Below are positions 13,482-21,535 of a DNA stretch of 64,000 bases, piece by piece; positions within the stretch are counted from its first letter, which is position 1; every line of letters begins with the position of its first letter. Made by a program: the position numbers and the translations under genes. The notes beneath the pieces were generated by a model. It saw only the letters and a list, made by a program, of their open reading frames with translations, searched no databases and had not been told where the DNA came from. The DNA lies in contig JAFSJZ010000068.1 in the NCBI GenBank assembly GCA_017449185.1, positions 1 to 64,000 on the forward strand, written 5' to 3'. The DNA comes from Oscillospiraceae bacterium. GTDB lineage: Bacteria > Bacillota > Clostridia > Oscillospirales > Oscillospiraceae.

Positions 13482-16400
13482 TTATCCCAGCTGTTCTTCG
13501 GCCATGGCGGCGAGATCTTCGAGCGTGTGGAAGGGATAGCGCATCAGAGAACTGCCGCTGAGGGTATACACGCTGTTATCCTCCGGCAGGCAGGTGTAAA
13601 CCTTGGCAAGCTGTGCAAGCAGCAGCCATTCTTCCGGATCGATCACAAAAAAGCAGCCGTCGTTGTCGCCGATATAGTCGGTTATGATCAGGAGTCTTGT
13701 CCCGCTCCGGTCAAAGCGGCAGCTCATGGCCTGAATATAGGAGACCGAGGCAGAGCGGAACAGCGAGGGGGTCTCCGAAAAAACCATCTCTCCGCTCGCG
13801 AGCTCGTAGATATCCAGACTTCCGCCGCCGGTGAGCACCGCCACATGCGTATCTCCCGGCGTGAAGCACATCGCCTGGATCTCCCCGGGAAGATAGCTGA
13901 AGGGCAAGGCCCGCGCGGACCCGTCGGTGAGAGAAATAAGATAGATCCGGCTCTGTTCGTCCCAACAGAGCATCACGGGGGTCTCGGTGCCCGGCAGGAT
14001 GTTCCGTTCGCCCTCTTCGGGGAAGGGATCGGCAATGAGAAGATGCGTCTCATGAAGCGCATCAAAAACGTAGAACGCGGGGGGATCGGTCTCCGGGGCG
14101 TTTTCCTCTATGTCGATATACGGATGGACCTCGTTCTGTTCGGAGGAGGCTTCGTCCGGGTCGATATACTCGTGCGTCTCGTCCTGATCGGAGGAGATTT
14201 CGTCCGGGTCGATATACTCGTGCGTCTCGTCCTGCGCCGGTTCCTCTTCCTGCGTTTCGGCCTCTTTTACGACGGCGCATTCTCCATAGCCGATGACGTA
14301 ACCGTTAGCCCCCGGGATCAGACTGCTGCAGCTGACGAAGGCGATGCCGGTATCCACGTCCTGAGAGGACTCCAGAAGCTTTCCGTCCAGCCAGCAGGGC
14401 AGCAGCGTCCGGAACATGCTGGCGCTGACGTCCGCAACGCTCAGCACCTGTCCGTTACAGAGCGTGACGCTGTGTGTGCGGCCCGACCAGAACTTGGAGA
14501 CAACGTCCTCGGTAAGCCTCTCCAGGTATTCGGTCGTCCCATCCATATGATAGACCGTGTATTCCAGCACGAAGCTGTCTTCGCTCAGCACGACCGGCCT
14601 GTTCCAGAGCAGAGAGGCGGAAAACTCCGCCCGTGCAAGCTCTTTGCGGGTTTTCGCATCGCAGACCACCACGCTGAGCTTCTTATCGCTGCCCGGGAAG
14701 AAGAAAAAGATGCGCTCGCCGGAGGGAGAGGGCAGGATGAGCGTGCTGCCGGAGTAACTGCCTTCGGGTTTGGAAAGGCGCTCCCCGCTGGGGTCGGAAA
14801 CCGCGTGTACGGACAGGAGCCGCCCCCGCGCAGAGGAGGGGACGGTGAGGTACATGCCGCTGCCGCTCCCGTCTGACAGCCTGGCGGCAAGGGAAATGCC
14901 GCTTTGATCCAGTTCAAAGGTCTCCAGATAACGGAGGATGCTTTGACTGTCGGAATCAAGATCAAAGCGGGCGACAACGCCGTCCGAGGTGAAGAAAGTC
15001 AGCTGTTCCTCTTCCCTGTCGTCCCAACGGGCGGCGACAATGTTCCCCGTATAGGCGTATCCCCTCATCAGCGTTCCTTCGGAGAGGTTATACAGGAACA
15101 TGTCTCCCTGGGAAAACACGGCCGCCATTCTGTCGTTGCTGAGCATCCCGACCACGGTCTGCTCATCGTACAGATCCAGGGTGAGGCCGCTTCGGGTCCC
15201 GAGCGTTTTGTTGGTGAGATCCCGTTTGACCGGCTGCTCCCTGTCTTCCCAGACGATGCGGATGGTCATGACACCGCCGTAGCCGGATTCATACTGGGCG
15301 CAGAACAGATCGCCGCTTCCGTTTTGAACGTGGACTCCGTAAAACAGCGACGAAGAACCGGCCCCTTTATAGGAAGCCGTTCGAAGGACCTGCCAGCTTT
15401 CCGCGTCCAGAAGTGTCGCCAGGAAGAGCCTCTCTTCATCCTTTGCGCTGTTGACGATGGCAAAAAGCCTGCCGTCGTCGGAAAAAGCCGCGCCATATCC
15501 GTAGGAGTAGTCCATCGTGCTCACGGAGAGAGGCTGCTCCTCGCTTCCGAGACGCACCCGGCCCGTTTCGAGGCCCGTAGCGGTATCCAGCGCCAGCAGA
15601 TCCAGGACGCCGCTGTCATACTCCTCCTGATCCAGCAGCATCAGCGTGCCGCCGTCGGGAGAGAGACAGTAAAAATTGCAGCCGAGTGAGAGCTGATAGG
15701 CGAAGGTCCACACAGGAGAACCGTCCTGCAGCTTCCGTGCGCAGACGGAGCGGGTATTCTTGCAGACGACCAGCCCGCGTTCTTCAAGCAGGAGCAGATC
15801 CGTCATGGCATCGTTCGAGCCGGGCTGCTCCGGAGAACGCGTTTCCCAGAGCAGCGTGCCGTCCCGAAGGGAGACACAGCGCACAAACCCCAGGGAATCC
15901 GCCAGCAAAACGGCCTTATCGTCTTTTGTCACCGCCAGATCCACAATATCCATGGACTGGCTGTAGAGCAGGCGGCTCTGCAGCGCCCCGGACTGATAGC
16001 TGCACAGCGCGTCGTTCAGCAGCGCTTCCGCAAGGTGATCGTATGGCTGGCCGTCCTCTTCGGGGAGAGCGGCCAGCACGCTGCGCAGGGCGCCGAGCAC
16101 ATCGTGATCCTCCAGCTGGGCGCGGCCGGACTCTACCTGAAGGGAAGACATCTGCCTCTTCAGCTCGAGATTCTGCGCGGTGATCTGATCGTTTTGCTCG
16201 GAGATCTGGAGGTTTTGCCTGGTGATCTGACCGTTCTGCTCCGTGATCTGCCGGTTCTGCTCGGTGATCTGTCGGTTTTTATACAGCACGGTCCCCATGA
16301 ATATCCCCATGACAGCCATCGCGGCGGCCATGGCGGCAAGCATGCGCGTGGTCCTGGCGCGCCGTTGGCGCTGCCAGAGCGTATCGAAGGGACAGCCCAG

Positions 16401-16922
16401 CAGCGCGGCGTAGATCCGGATGATCTCCTTGCGGAAGGCCCTTCGGTTGATGCGATGGTCGGCTCCGGCGATGTTGGCGGCGAGGGGCTCCGCGTCGCCG
16501 GTGACGTTCCCCTGCTCGTCGAAGGTGTGGAGCATCAGCGGAGAGAAAGATCTCTCCGGCTCTCCGTCAGCCAGCACGGCCAGAACATGATCCCGGTCGT
16601 GAGTCTGCAGGAAATAGCGGATCTCCTGCTCGCACCATTTCGACTGGGGCAGCCCGGGCGTGCAGATCACGATCAGAAAGCGGCTGTGATCGAGCGCATA
16701 GGTGATGCTCCCGGACAGGCTGGCCGAGGCGGGCAGCTCGTCCTCATCCCGGAACACGTTGCCCAGACGCTTGCCGCCCGCACGAGCGCGCAGCTCTTTG
16801 GGAACGACATAACTCTCGATTTTCTTCTGAACGCTGCGGGCCGCCTCCATATCCAGCGGAAGGTGGCGATAACTGATAAAAGCGACGTACTCCCGCTCGA
16901 CTTCGGGGCTGTTCTTTTTCAT
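13482..16922 (-). CDS. TIR-domain membrane protein with coiled coil and beta-propeller-like region
   Basis: 1146 residues. An N-terminal TIR domain covers about 8-180: YVAFISYRH (12-20), FRDEDELP (57-64), then SRFLIVICTP and SKWCEQEI, where Glu100 is at the position of the NADase glutamate. TIR domains can cleave NAD+ or make cyclic ADP-ribose-type messengers. One membrane helix lies at about 194-214. Next comes a heptad repeat (units like NRQITEQ, six in a row, 216-257) forming a coiled coil. The remaining 850 or so residues are rich in beta strands with WD40/propeller-like repeats, probably extracytoplasmic and possibly the sensor. Two near-identical acidic repeats (DETHEYIDPDE) occur at about 900-935. 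It is the third gene of an operon with two RyR-domain membrane proteins; its start overlaps the preceding stop by 4 nt (ATGA). A signalling or defence role is inferred. Confidence 0.8.
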   Translation of the reverse strand: MKKNSPEVEREYVAFISYRHLPLDMEAARSVQKKIESYVVPKELRARAGGKRLGNVFRDEDELPASASLSGSITYALDHSRFLIVICTPGLPQSKWCEQEIRYFLQTHDRDHVLAVLADGEPERSFSPLMLHTFDEQGNVTGDAEPLAANIAGADHRINRRAFRKEIIRIYAALLGCPFDTLWQRQRRARTTRMLAAMAAAMAVMGIFMGTVLYKNRQITEQNRQITEQNGQITRQNLQISEQNDQITAQNLELKRQMSSLQVESGRAQLEDHDVLGALRSVLAALPEEDGQPYDHLAEALLNDALCSYQSGALQSRLLYSQSMDIVDLAVTKDDKAVLLADSLGFVRCVSLRDGTLLWETRSPEQPGSNDAMTDLLLLEERGLVVCKNTRSVCARKLQDGSPVWTFAYQLSLGCNFYCLSPDGGTLMLLDQEEYDSGVLDLLALDTATGLETGRVRLGSEEQPLSVSTMDYSYGYGAAFSDDGRLFAIVNSAKDEERLFLATLLDAESWQVLRTASYKGAGSSSLFYGVHVQNGSGDLFCAQYESGYGGVMTIRIVWEDREQPVKRDLTNKTLGTRSGLTLDLYDEQTVVGMLSNDRMAAVFSQGDMFLYNLSEGTLMRGYAYTGNIVAARWDDREEEQLTFFTSDGVVARFDLDSDSQSILRYLETFELDQSGISLAARLSDGSGSGMYLTVPSSARGRLLSVHAVSDPSGERLSKPEGSYSGSTLILPSPSGERIFFFFPGSDKKLSVVVCDAKTRKELARAEFSASLLWNRPVVLSEDSFVLEYTVYHMDGTTEYLERLTEDVVSKFWSGRTHSVTLCNGQVLSVADVSASMFRTLLPCWLDGKLLESSQDVDTGIAFVSCSSLIPGANGYVIGYGECAVVKEAETQEEEPAQDETHEYIDPDEISSDQDETHEYIDPDEASSEQNEVHPYIDIEENAPETDPPAFYVFDALHETHLLIADPFPEEGERNILPGTETPVMLCWDEQSRIYLISLTDGSARALPFSYLPGEIQAMCFTPGDTHVAVLTGGGSLDIYELASGEMVFSETPSLFRSASVSYIQAMSCRFDRSGTRLLIITDYIGDNDGCFFVIDPEEWLLLAQLAKVYTCLPEDNSVYTLSGSSLMRYPFHTLEDLAAMAEEQLG

Positions 16923-18466
16923 CTCTTTTCCTCCTCCGGGAGGTCTGCAAGAGATGCGATCAGCGTCCAGGCGTAATCGTCCTTGGCCTGATCCCGCTCT
17001 TCCAATTCGTCAAAGGAGCGCAGCAGAGGGTGCAGCCGATCTTTGTCGGAACGCTCTTCGCCATAGCGCCAGTTGTACAGGAGATGGAAGCGCATCCAGC
17101 GGATGTGCTCGATCTCCCGGAAGCGGCGTCTGTCCTCATTCGCCGCGGCCAGCGCGTCTGCGGCCAGGCGGCAGAGCCGCCTCTCGGGCACGGAAACGGT
17201 CTCGTCCGGCAGCAGCAGGCGCAGCTTCACCGGCAGGTGATCCGCGGCCGCCAGATTGGAGCGGCGGGTGAACTCGCTCAATTCCTCCCACGCGGGACCG
17301 CCGTTGGCAGCGCGGTAGATGCCGTGGAGCATTTTCGCTGTGCGGTTCAGCTGCTCGCGCATCACCAGCTCCGGAGTGAACAGCTCCTGCGGAGAACCGA
17401 AAGTCTCCGCACCGTCAAAGGGGCGGGAAAGCCTGGCGTGTACCCTGCCGGATACGGGGAAGAAGCGCCGCAGGGCGCTGAGGCGATCCAGGTTTTCTTC
17501 TTCGTCGTCGGAGCAGAAGATGATCCGATCCGCCGCGCGGAGCGCGTCGGCGTCGGCATTCCAGGCCTTGTCCGACCAGACGATCCGATCGCCGCTTCCG
17601 TCCGATCCCGGGGAGACGGCCAAAGGCTCCAGCGCCGGATGACAGCGCCGGAAATCGGCGTGATCGCCGAAAAGAACGTAACGGATGCGCTGCTCCGGCG
17701 CCAACACATTCACCAGCAGCGCCTGCTCGAGCAGAGCCTGGGCGCAGCGTCCGTCGCCCACGATCCAGATCTCTTCCTCCGGCCCTTCTGCGGGAAAGCG
17801 CTGCCAGTACAGCCTTGCGCAGATCTCCCAGGGGGCGAAGCGCAGCTGTCCCTCCGGCAGAGAATCCAAGGGATGCGGGGAAAGACAGTAGACCCGGCAG
17901 CGCGCCCCTTTCAGGGCGTCGGCCTGCTTTTCATTTTGCAGCCAGTCGTCCCCGAGGGCGAAAACGTGTACGCCGCTCCCGCTCTTGCGCAGGCGCAGCA
18001 GCGCCTCTGCCGGCAGAGAGGTGACGATGCCGGGCAGTCCTTCCTCCGCCGACGGAAGGGAAAAGACGATCGTTCGGGAGGGATCTTCCCGGAGAAGAGC
18101 TTCCGCCATAGCCCGCGAGGGCGCACCGGCGGAGAGAAAAACATACCAGTCCCGCTTCCGGCGCAGCCACAGCAGCATTTTCGGGCGCAGCCGGGAGCGA
18201 TAGACCGTCAGCAGTATGGCGAGCAGCAGGGCCAGCACGCCGAGAGAACCCAGCTCGAGCACGGCTCCGGCGATGCGCCCGACCGCTGTGACCGGAAAAA
18301 GATCGCCGTATCCCACCGATGTGAGCGTGGTGATCGCGTACCACAGCGCGGCGCTCAGGCTGCGGATCGAGGCGTTGGGAGCCTCTCTCTCGGCCAGCAG
18401 CAGAACGGCGATCAGCGCCAGAAAGACGGCCGCCGCAGCCAGCAGCTTTTTATATCCTTTTTTCAT
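16919..18466 (-). CDS. Two-TM potassium-channel-like protein with RCK-like region and C-terminal RyR domain
   Basis: 515 residues. A short pore module: TM1 at about 8-25, the potassium selectivity filter TSVGYGD (49-55), and TM2 at about 65-88. A cytoplasmic region of about 350 residues follows, with Rossmann-like strands (DWYVFLSAGAPSRAMAEALL; EEIWIVGDGRCAQALLEQAL), resembling two RCK/TrkA-N halves. The last 70 or so residues (EHIRWMRFHLLYNWRYG ... HPLLRSFDEL ... DDYAW) match the bacterial RyR-type domain pattern. RCK domains gate channels on binding ligands; the RyR module is thought to be a ligand-binding or regulatory part. The start overlaps the upstream gene by 17 nt and the end overlaps the TIR gene by 4 nt. 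Together the genes suggest a channel gated by a nucleotide from the TIR protein; that link is inferred. Confidence 0.8.
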   Translation of the reverse strand: MKKGYKKLLAAAAVFLALIAVLLLAEREAPNASIRSLSAALWYAITTLTSVGYGDLFPVTAVGRIAGAVLELGSLGVLALLLAILLTVYRSRLRPKMLLWLRRKRDWYVFLSAGAPSRAMAEALLREDPSRTIVFSLPSAEEGLPGIVTSLPAEALLRLRKSGSGVHVFALGDDWLQNEKQADALKGARCRVYCLSPHPLDSLPEGQLRFAPWEICARLYWQRFPAEGPEEEIWIVGDGRCAQALLEQALLVNVLAPEQRIRYVLFGDHADFRRCHPALEPLAVSPGSDGSGDRIVWSDKAWNADADALRAADRIIFCSDDEEENLDRLSALRRFFPVSGRVHARLSRPFDGAETFGSPQELFTPELVMREQLNRTAKMLHGIYRAANGGPAWEELSEFTRRSNLAAADHLPVKLRLLLPDETVSVPERRLCRLAADALAAANEDRRRFREIEHIRWMRFHLLYNWRYGEERSDKDRLHPLLRSFDELEERDQAKDDYAWTLIASLADLPEEEKR

Positions 18467-20321
18467 ATCCGTCCTCCGCGCGCAGCATCTCCGGGATCAT
18501 TCGCACGCTGTCCCGGTCCAGTTCCTTGTAATCGACCTTACGGCCGGAGAGTTCCCGCTCCAGGGAAGAAAGCGCGTCCAGATCCTCCCAGGGGATCAGA
18601 CATGCGTGAAGCCGGTTTTCGCTGTCCTTGGAAGGACGCAGAGAGCTGCGTCCCGTCTCTTCCCTTTCCCGCTCGGCCTGTTCGGCCCTGCGGCGGTAGA
18701 GCTCCTCCGGCATCCGGCGGTATCCCATGACCCGGTGGAAGGCGCACCAGCGCAGGTGCTCCGTTTCCGCGAGGTTTTCCAGCGTCTCCTCCGGAAACGC
18801 GAAAGATTCCCGCGCGGCGTCCGCAGAGCTGATACCGGCGCTTCGGAGAAAGGCCGGCAGGAAATCCGTGCTGGCCCGGCAGCTCATACGGCTGAAATAG
18901 TCGCAGCGCGCCCAGTCCTCTTCTTTCGTATGTCCCTCGGAGAAGTGATACCGATGGTTGAGGAGCATGGCCTTTTCGTCCAGCTTTCGGGAGCAGAGGG
19001 TCTCCGGGCTGAAGAGGCAAAAGACCTCCGCCGCGCCCCCGTCGACGTGCCTCCGCACGGAGGAGGCGGTGCAGAGCAGCAGCGGCGCACGGCAGCCGCG
19101 CTCTGCCAGAAAGCGGGCATATTCGTCGGCGAGCTCTTCGTTTTCGCGATCATCGCCGGAACAGAGCGCAACATAGTTCAGATTGGCGGCGCAGCTGCTC
19201 AGATACTGATAGATCTGGGCGCTGTGCGCGTTCCCGCTGGCAAAGCGGAGCTCACAGGAGTCCTTCAGCTCCGGGGAGCGGAGGGAAAAGTCGCCGAGAT
19301 ATTCGTCGGTGTCCAGAGCCACAATCGTCGCACGGAAGCGGCTCCCGGCGAACTGTGCGTTCATCGCCAGAGCGCGCAGCACGGCCTGGCCGGTTCTCCC
19401 GAAGCCCACGATCAGCGCCTCGAAGTCCTCTTTTGCGCGGGCATGTTCGTCAAAGCGCATCGTCTCCCAGGGCGGGACGGCCCGGATCATCATGCGGGCG
19501 GCCAGGTCCCGGCGGGCGATCGCCAGCACGGAGCTGAAGCCCGGTCTGCCGTCTTCCGCCTGCAGCGCGGCCCCCTGGCTCTCCTCGTCGGTCAGCACGG
19601 TCAGCGACGTGCGCGAGGGATCGACACCGAGCTCACGGAGCGCGGCGGCCAGGGACGAGGCGTAGCGGAGGTTGTCGCCGCTGTCCTCCCCGAGGCAGTA
19701 TACGCTCAGACTGCGGAGCGGCCGATGCAGACCGATCCGTCGGAGAAACGCGTCGGCAGGGGCAAGCGCGTCGGCGTCGGTGAACAGGAGGCTGCCCATC
19801 CGAAGGATCGTGCTGTCCAGCGCGTCGCTCCTGTCGACATAGACAAGCACGCCCTTGCTTTTTTTCGCCAGCTCCCGGCCGAAAGCAACGCTGTCCTCGC
19901 TTGCCCCGTAGATCAGATTCAGATCGCCGCGGCGCAGCAGCAGCAGATGGAGCGTCCGCATCAGCCTTGTTCCCATCGCGGCGATCACGGCGCTGGCCGT
20001 GCAGTAGAGAGCCAAAAGATGCACGGCATAGATCAGAAACTGCATCGCCGGAGCGGCCAGTGCGGGCACGGCGCTGATCGCGCCGATCTCATTGCGGCCG
20101 AGGAACATGCAGAAGACGGAAAAAAGCGTGCGCATCACGGCCTGCGGGACATTGCCGAAGAGCTTCAGGTATGCGTAGCCGTAGAATACCGTCCCGGCCG
20201 CGCCGGTGATCAGGAGCAGCACACCGGTCAGGCGGCTGAGGATCCGGGGCTGAAAGCCCAGCGAGATCATCAGCAGCAGAAACAGGACGGCGGAGAAAAC
20301 ATATACGAGCAGCAAATTCAT
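18450..20321 (-). CDS. Membrane protein with two TrkA-N-like Rossmann domains and C-terminal RyR domain
   Basis: 623 residues. About four hydrophobic segments lie in residues 3-120, with no GYG filter. A first Rossmann-like unit follows (DLNLIYGASEDSVAFGREL, about 133-152), then a second with the clear dinucleotide motif ALIVGFGRTGQAVLRAL (about 312). The C-terminal RyR-type domain (about 517-620) contains ETEHLRWCAFHRVMGYR, HACLIPWEDLDAL and VDYKELDRDSVRMIP, the RW, W-D-L and DxxxVR positions typical of the bacterial RyR family. It is first in the three-gene operon, with GGAGG seven nt before the ATG. It may be a ligand-sensing partner of the downstream potassium-channel-like protein. Architecture is seen; function is inferred. 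Confidence 0.8.
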   Translation of the reverse strand: MNLLLVYVFSAVLFLLLMISLGFQPRILSRLTGVLLLITGAAGTVFYGYAYLKLFGNVPQAVMRTLFSVFCMFLGRNEIGAISAVPALAAPAMQFLIYAVHLLALYCTASAVIAAMGTRLMRTLHLLLLRRGDLNLIYGASEDSVAFGRELAKKSKGVLVYVDRSDALDSTILRMGSLLFTDADALAPADAFLRRIGLHRPLRSLSVYCLGEDSGDNLRYASSLAAALRELGVDPSRTSLTVLTDEESQGAALQAEDGRPGFSSVLAIARRDLAARMMIRAVPPWETMRFDEHARAKEDFEALIVGFGRTGQAVLRALAMNAQFAGSRFRATIVALDTDEYLGDFSLRSPELKDSCELRFASGNAHSAQIYQYLSSCAANLNYVALCSGDDRENEELADEYARFLAERGCRAPLLLCTASSVRRHVDGGAAEVFCLFSPETLCSRKLDEKAMLLNHRYHFSEGHTKEEDWARCDYFSRMSCRASTDFLPAFLRSAGISSADAARESFAFPEETLENLAETEHLRWCAFHRVMGYRRMPEELYRRRAEQAEREREETGRSSLRPSKDSENRLHACLIPWEDLDALSSLERELSGRKVDYKELDRDSVRMIPEMLRAEDGYEKRI

Positions 20322-20369
20322 AGTCAGGCCTCCCCCGGCATGGCGCAGGGAATTTCATTCGATACGATA

Positions 20370-20399
20370 AAAATATCACATGTTGCCCGCCCAGCACAA
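20370..20399 (-). promoter_or_regulatory. Possible promoter of the TIR/RyR operon
   Basis: On the minus strand: TTGTGC, 18-nt spacer, TATTTT, about 45 nt upstream of the first operon gene. The -35 box is weak. Confidence 0.3.
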
Positions 20400-20449
20400 G
20401 AAGAATCTTCCGGAAGAGGAACCGCCATTCTGAGGGAGGAAGGAGCAAA

Positions 20450-20600
20450 AGTGCGATGGCGCCGATTTCGTGGGCGTTGTTGAGCCAGAGAGGCAGACGC
20501 ATCGTCTCAAGATGGCGGCGCAGCGCTGCCGGCGCTGTGTTCATCTGTTCCTTACGCGCCCTCCCGAAGCCCTCATTTCGTCCGATTTCGCCGTCTGCTC
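20450..20600 (-). pseudogene. 5' remnant of a tyrosine phosphatase paralogue
   Basis: An ATG at 20544 opens a frame reading MNTAPAALRRHLETMRLPLW, then LNNAHEIGAIA. This parallels the start of the intact phosphatase at 13180 (MNTTPEPALRRHFELTHIPL, then SLNNARELGGIK). The 45 or so nt upstream also match (GAAATCGGACGAAATGAGG against AGATCGGTCGAAACGAGAGG, and GGGAGGGCGCG against GGGAGGACGCG). Similarity ends at about 20450, after some 32 codons, and the frame then runs into unrelated sequence. The catalytic part is gone, so this is a relic of a second, diverged copy. Confidence 0.75.
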
Positions 20601-20615
20601 TTCTCTTTTCCGAAA

Positions 20616-20657
20616 AAGACGAAGGCAGACACTCTTTCAAGTGTCTGCCTTCGTCTT
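20616..20657. terminator. Strong bidirectional terminator hairpin
   Basis: A perfect 18-bp stem AAGACGAAGGCAGACACT / AGTGTCTGCCTTCGTCTT with a 6-nt loop. It follows the cupin regulator gene (minus strand) and separates it from the TIR operon; a TTTTTC tract follows on the minus strand. Confidence 0.8.
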
Positions 20658-20743
20658 GCCGGCTGCCGTTTTCAAAAGGCTTTCTCTTCCGGGCTTACGG
20701 AACGGGCTCTTCGCCTGCACAGCTGTTTTATGCTTGAAGCTTA

Positions 20744-21298
20744 TCAGGAGGAATAATACATAATCGTATGATAGGTTAGAGGCACATCTCCAATGTTTCG
20801 ATAACTGTGATTGGTATCCGCAAGAAAACGGATGGAATCACCCTCTTCCAAAATAAAGCTGTCATGTCCTACCGTGATCTCCATCCTTCCGGAAAAGACG
20901 GTAATAAACTCTTCCGTGCCCGCAATATGGCCGGTAGACGTATGAACAGCCCCCGGAGAGAGAAAACAGCGGTTCGTTTCAAATCCCTTGCTCTCGTCAA
21001 ACGGGAAAGTGACATAGCTTCTGTAGTCCTTATTGCCGGAATTGTTGTAAATGTCGCTCTCATCTTTTCTGATAATGCTTGCAAGGGGCGGAGTACGGTA
21101 TATAAGCCGGTTGAAGGGCACCTTGAAGCCCTCCATGATCTTCCATAAGGTCTGCACAGTCGGATTGACGTCTCCTTTCTCGATCTGTGCAAGCATGCTG
21201 CGAGACACCCCGGTCAGGTCCGCAGCCATATCCAGCGAAAGCTTTTTCTTCTCACGGATTTCCTTGATATTTTTCCCGATTATAACACTGATGTCCAT
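20744..21298 (-). CDS. XRE-family transcriptional regulator with cupin domain
   Basis: 184 residues. The N-terminal helix-turn-helix (GKNIKEIREKKKLSLDMAADLTGVS, about 9-33, then RSMLAQIEKG) is joined to a C-terminal cupin (about 110-180; GTEEFITVFSGRMEITVG, FILEEGDSIRF, ANHSY-like TNHSYRNIG). This is the common XRE-cupin regulator type that controls neighbouring catabolic genes and binds a small ligand in the cupin barrel. ATG 21298 is chosen because GGAGG lies 5 nt upstream. It diverges from the iron alcohol dehydrogenase gene, and the AT-rich 240-nt gap between them very likely holds its operator. It is the candidate regulator of the whole 21.5-32.7 kb cluster. Confidence 0.88.
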   Translation of the reverse strand: MDISVIIGKNIKEIREKKKLSLDMAADLTGVSRSMLAQIEKGDVNPTVQTLWKIMEGFKVPFNRLIYRTPPLASIIRKDESDIYNNSGNKDYRSYVTFPFDESKGFETNRCFLSPGAVHTSTGHIAGTEEFITVFSGRMEITVGHDSFILEEGDSIRFLADTNHSYRNIGDVPLTYHTIMYYSS

Positions 21299-21315
21299 TA
21301 ATTCCTCCAAAGCTA

Positions 21316-21345
21316 TTGACAATATATAATCATGTATAGTACAAT
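21316..21345 (+). promoter_or_regulatory. Promoter/operator region of the catabolic cluster
   Basis: TTGACA, 18-nt spacer, TACAAT on the plus strand. It overlaps a run of TATA-rich half-sites (ATATATAATCATGTATAGTACAATATA lies at 21322-21348) that could be the XRE operator. The start codon lies about 190 nt downstream. Confidence 0.45.
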
Positions 21346-21535
21346 ATAGTGGAAATTAGGGAGCCCATTCTCATTTTTATGTTTTCTGCTTTTTCCCTTT
21401 TTCTATTATAAAAAATACCATAACGCCCTGTGAAAAACAAGTCCAATGTGGCGATCCTGTTTCCCATCCGACGCTCCGTTTCGCGCTTTCGTCGAAGCTT
21501 GAAGGGATGGTGTCTTTAAAAGGAGATGCGCTGTT

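Noticed and set aside
13482..20321. Thoeris system
   Set aside because: No SLOG/SIR2-like ThsA is present and the TIR protein is a large membrane protein; only the TIR idea is shared.
20089..20640. A 183-codon minus-strand gene
   Set aside because: Its first part is the phosphatase relic and the rest overlaps the upstream end of the TIR operon in another frame.
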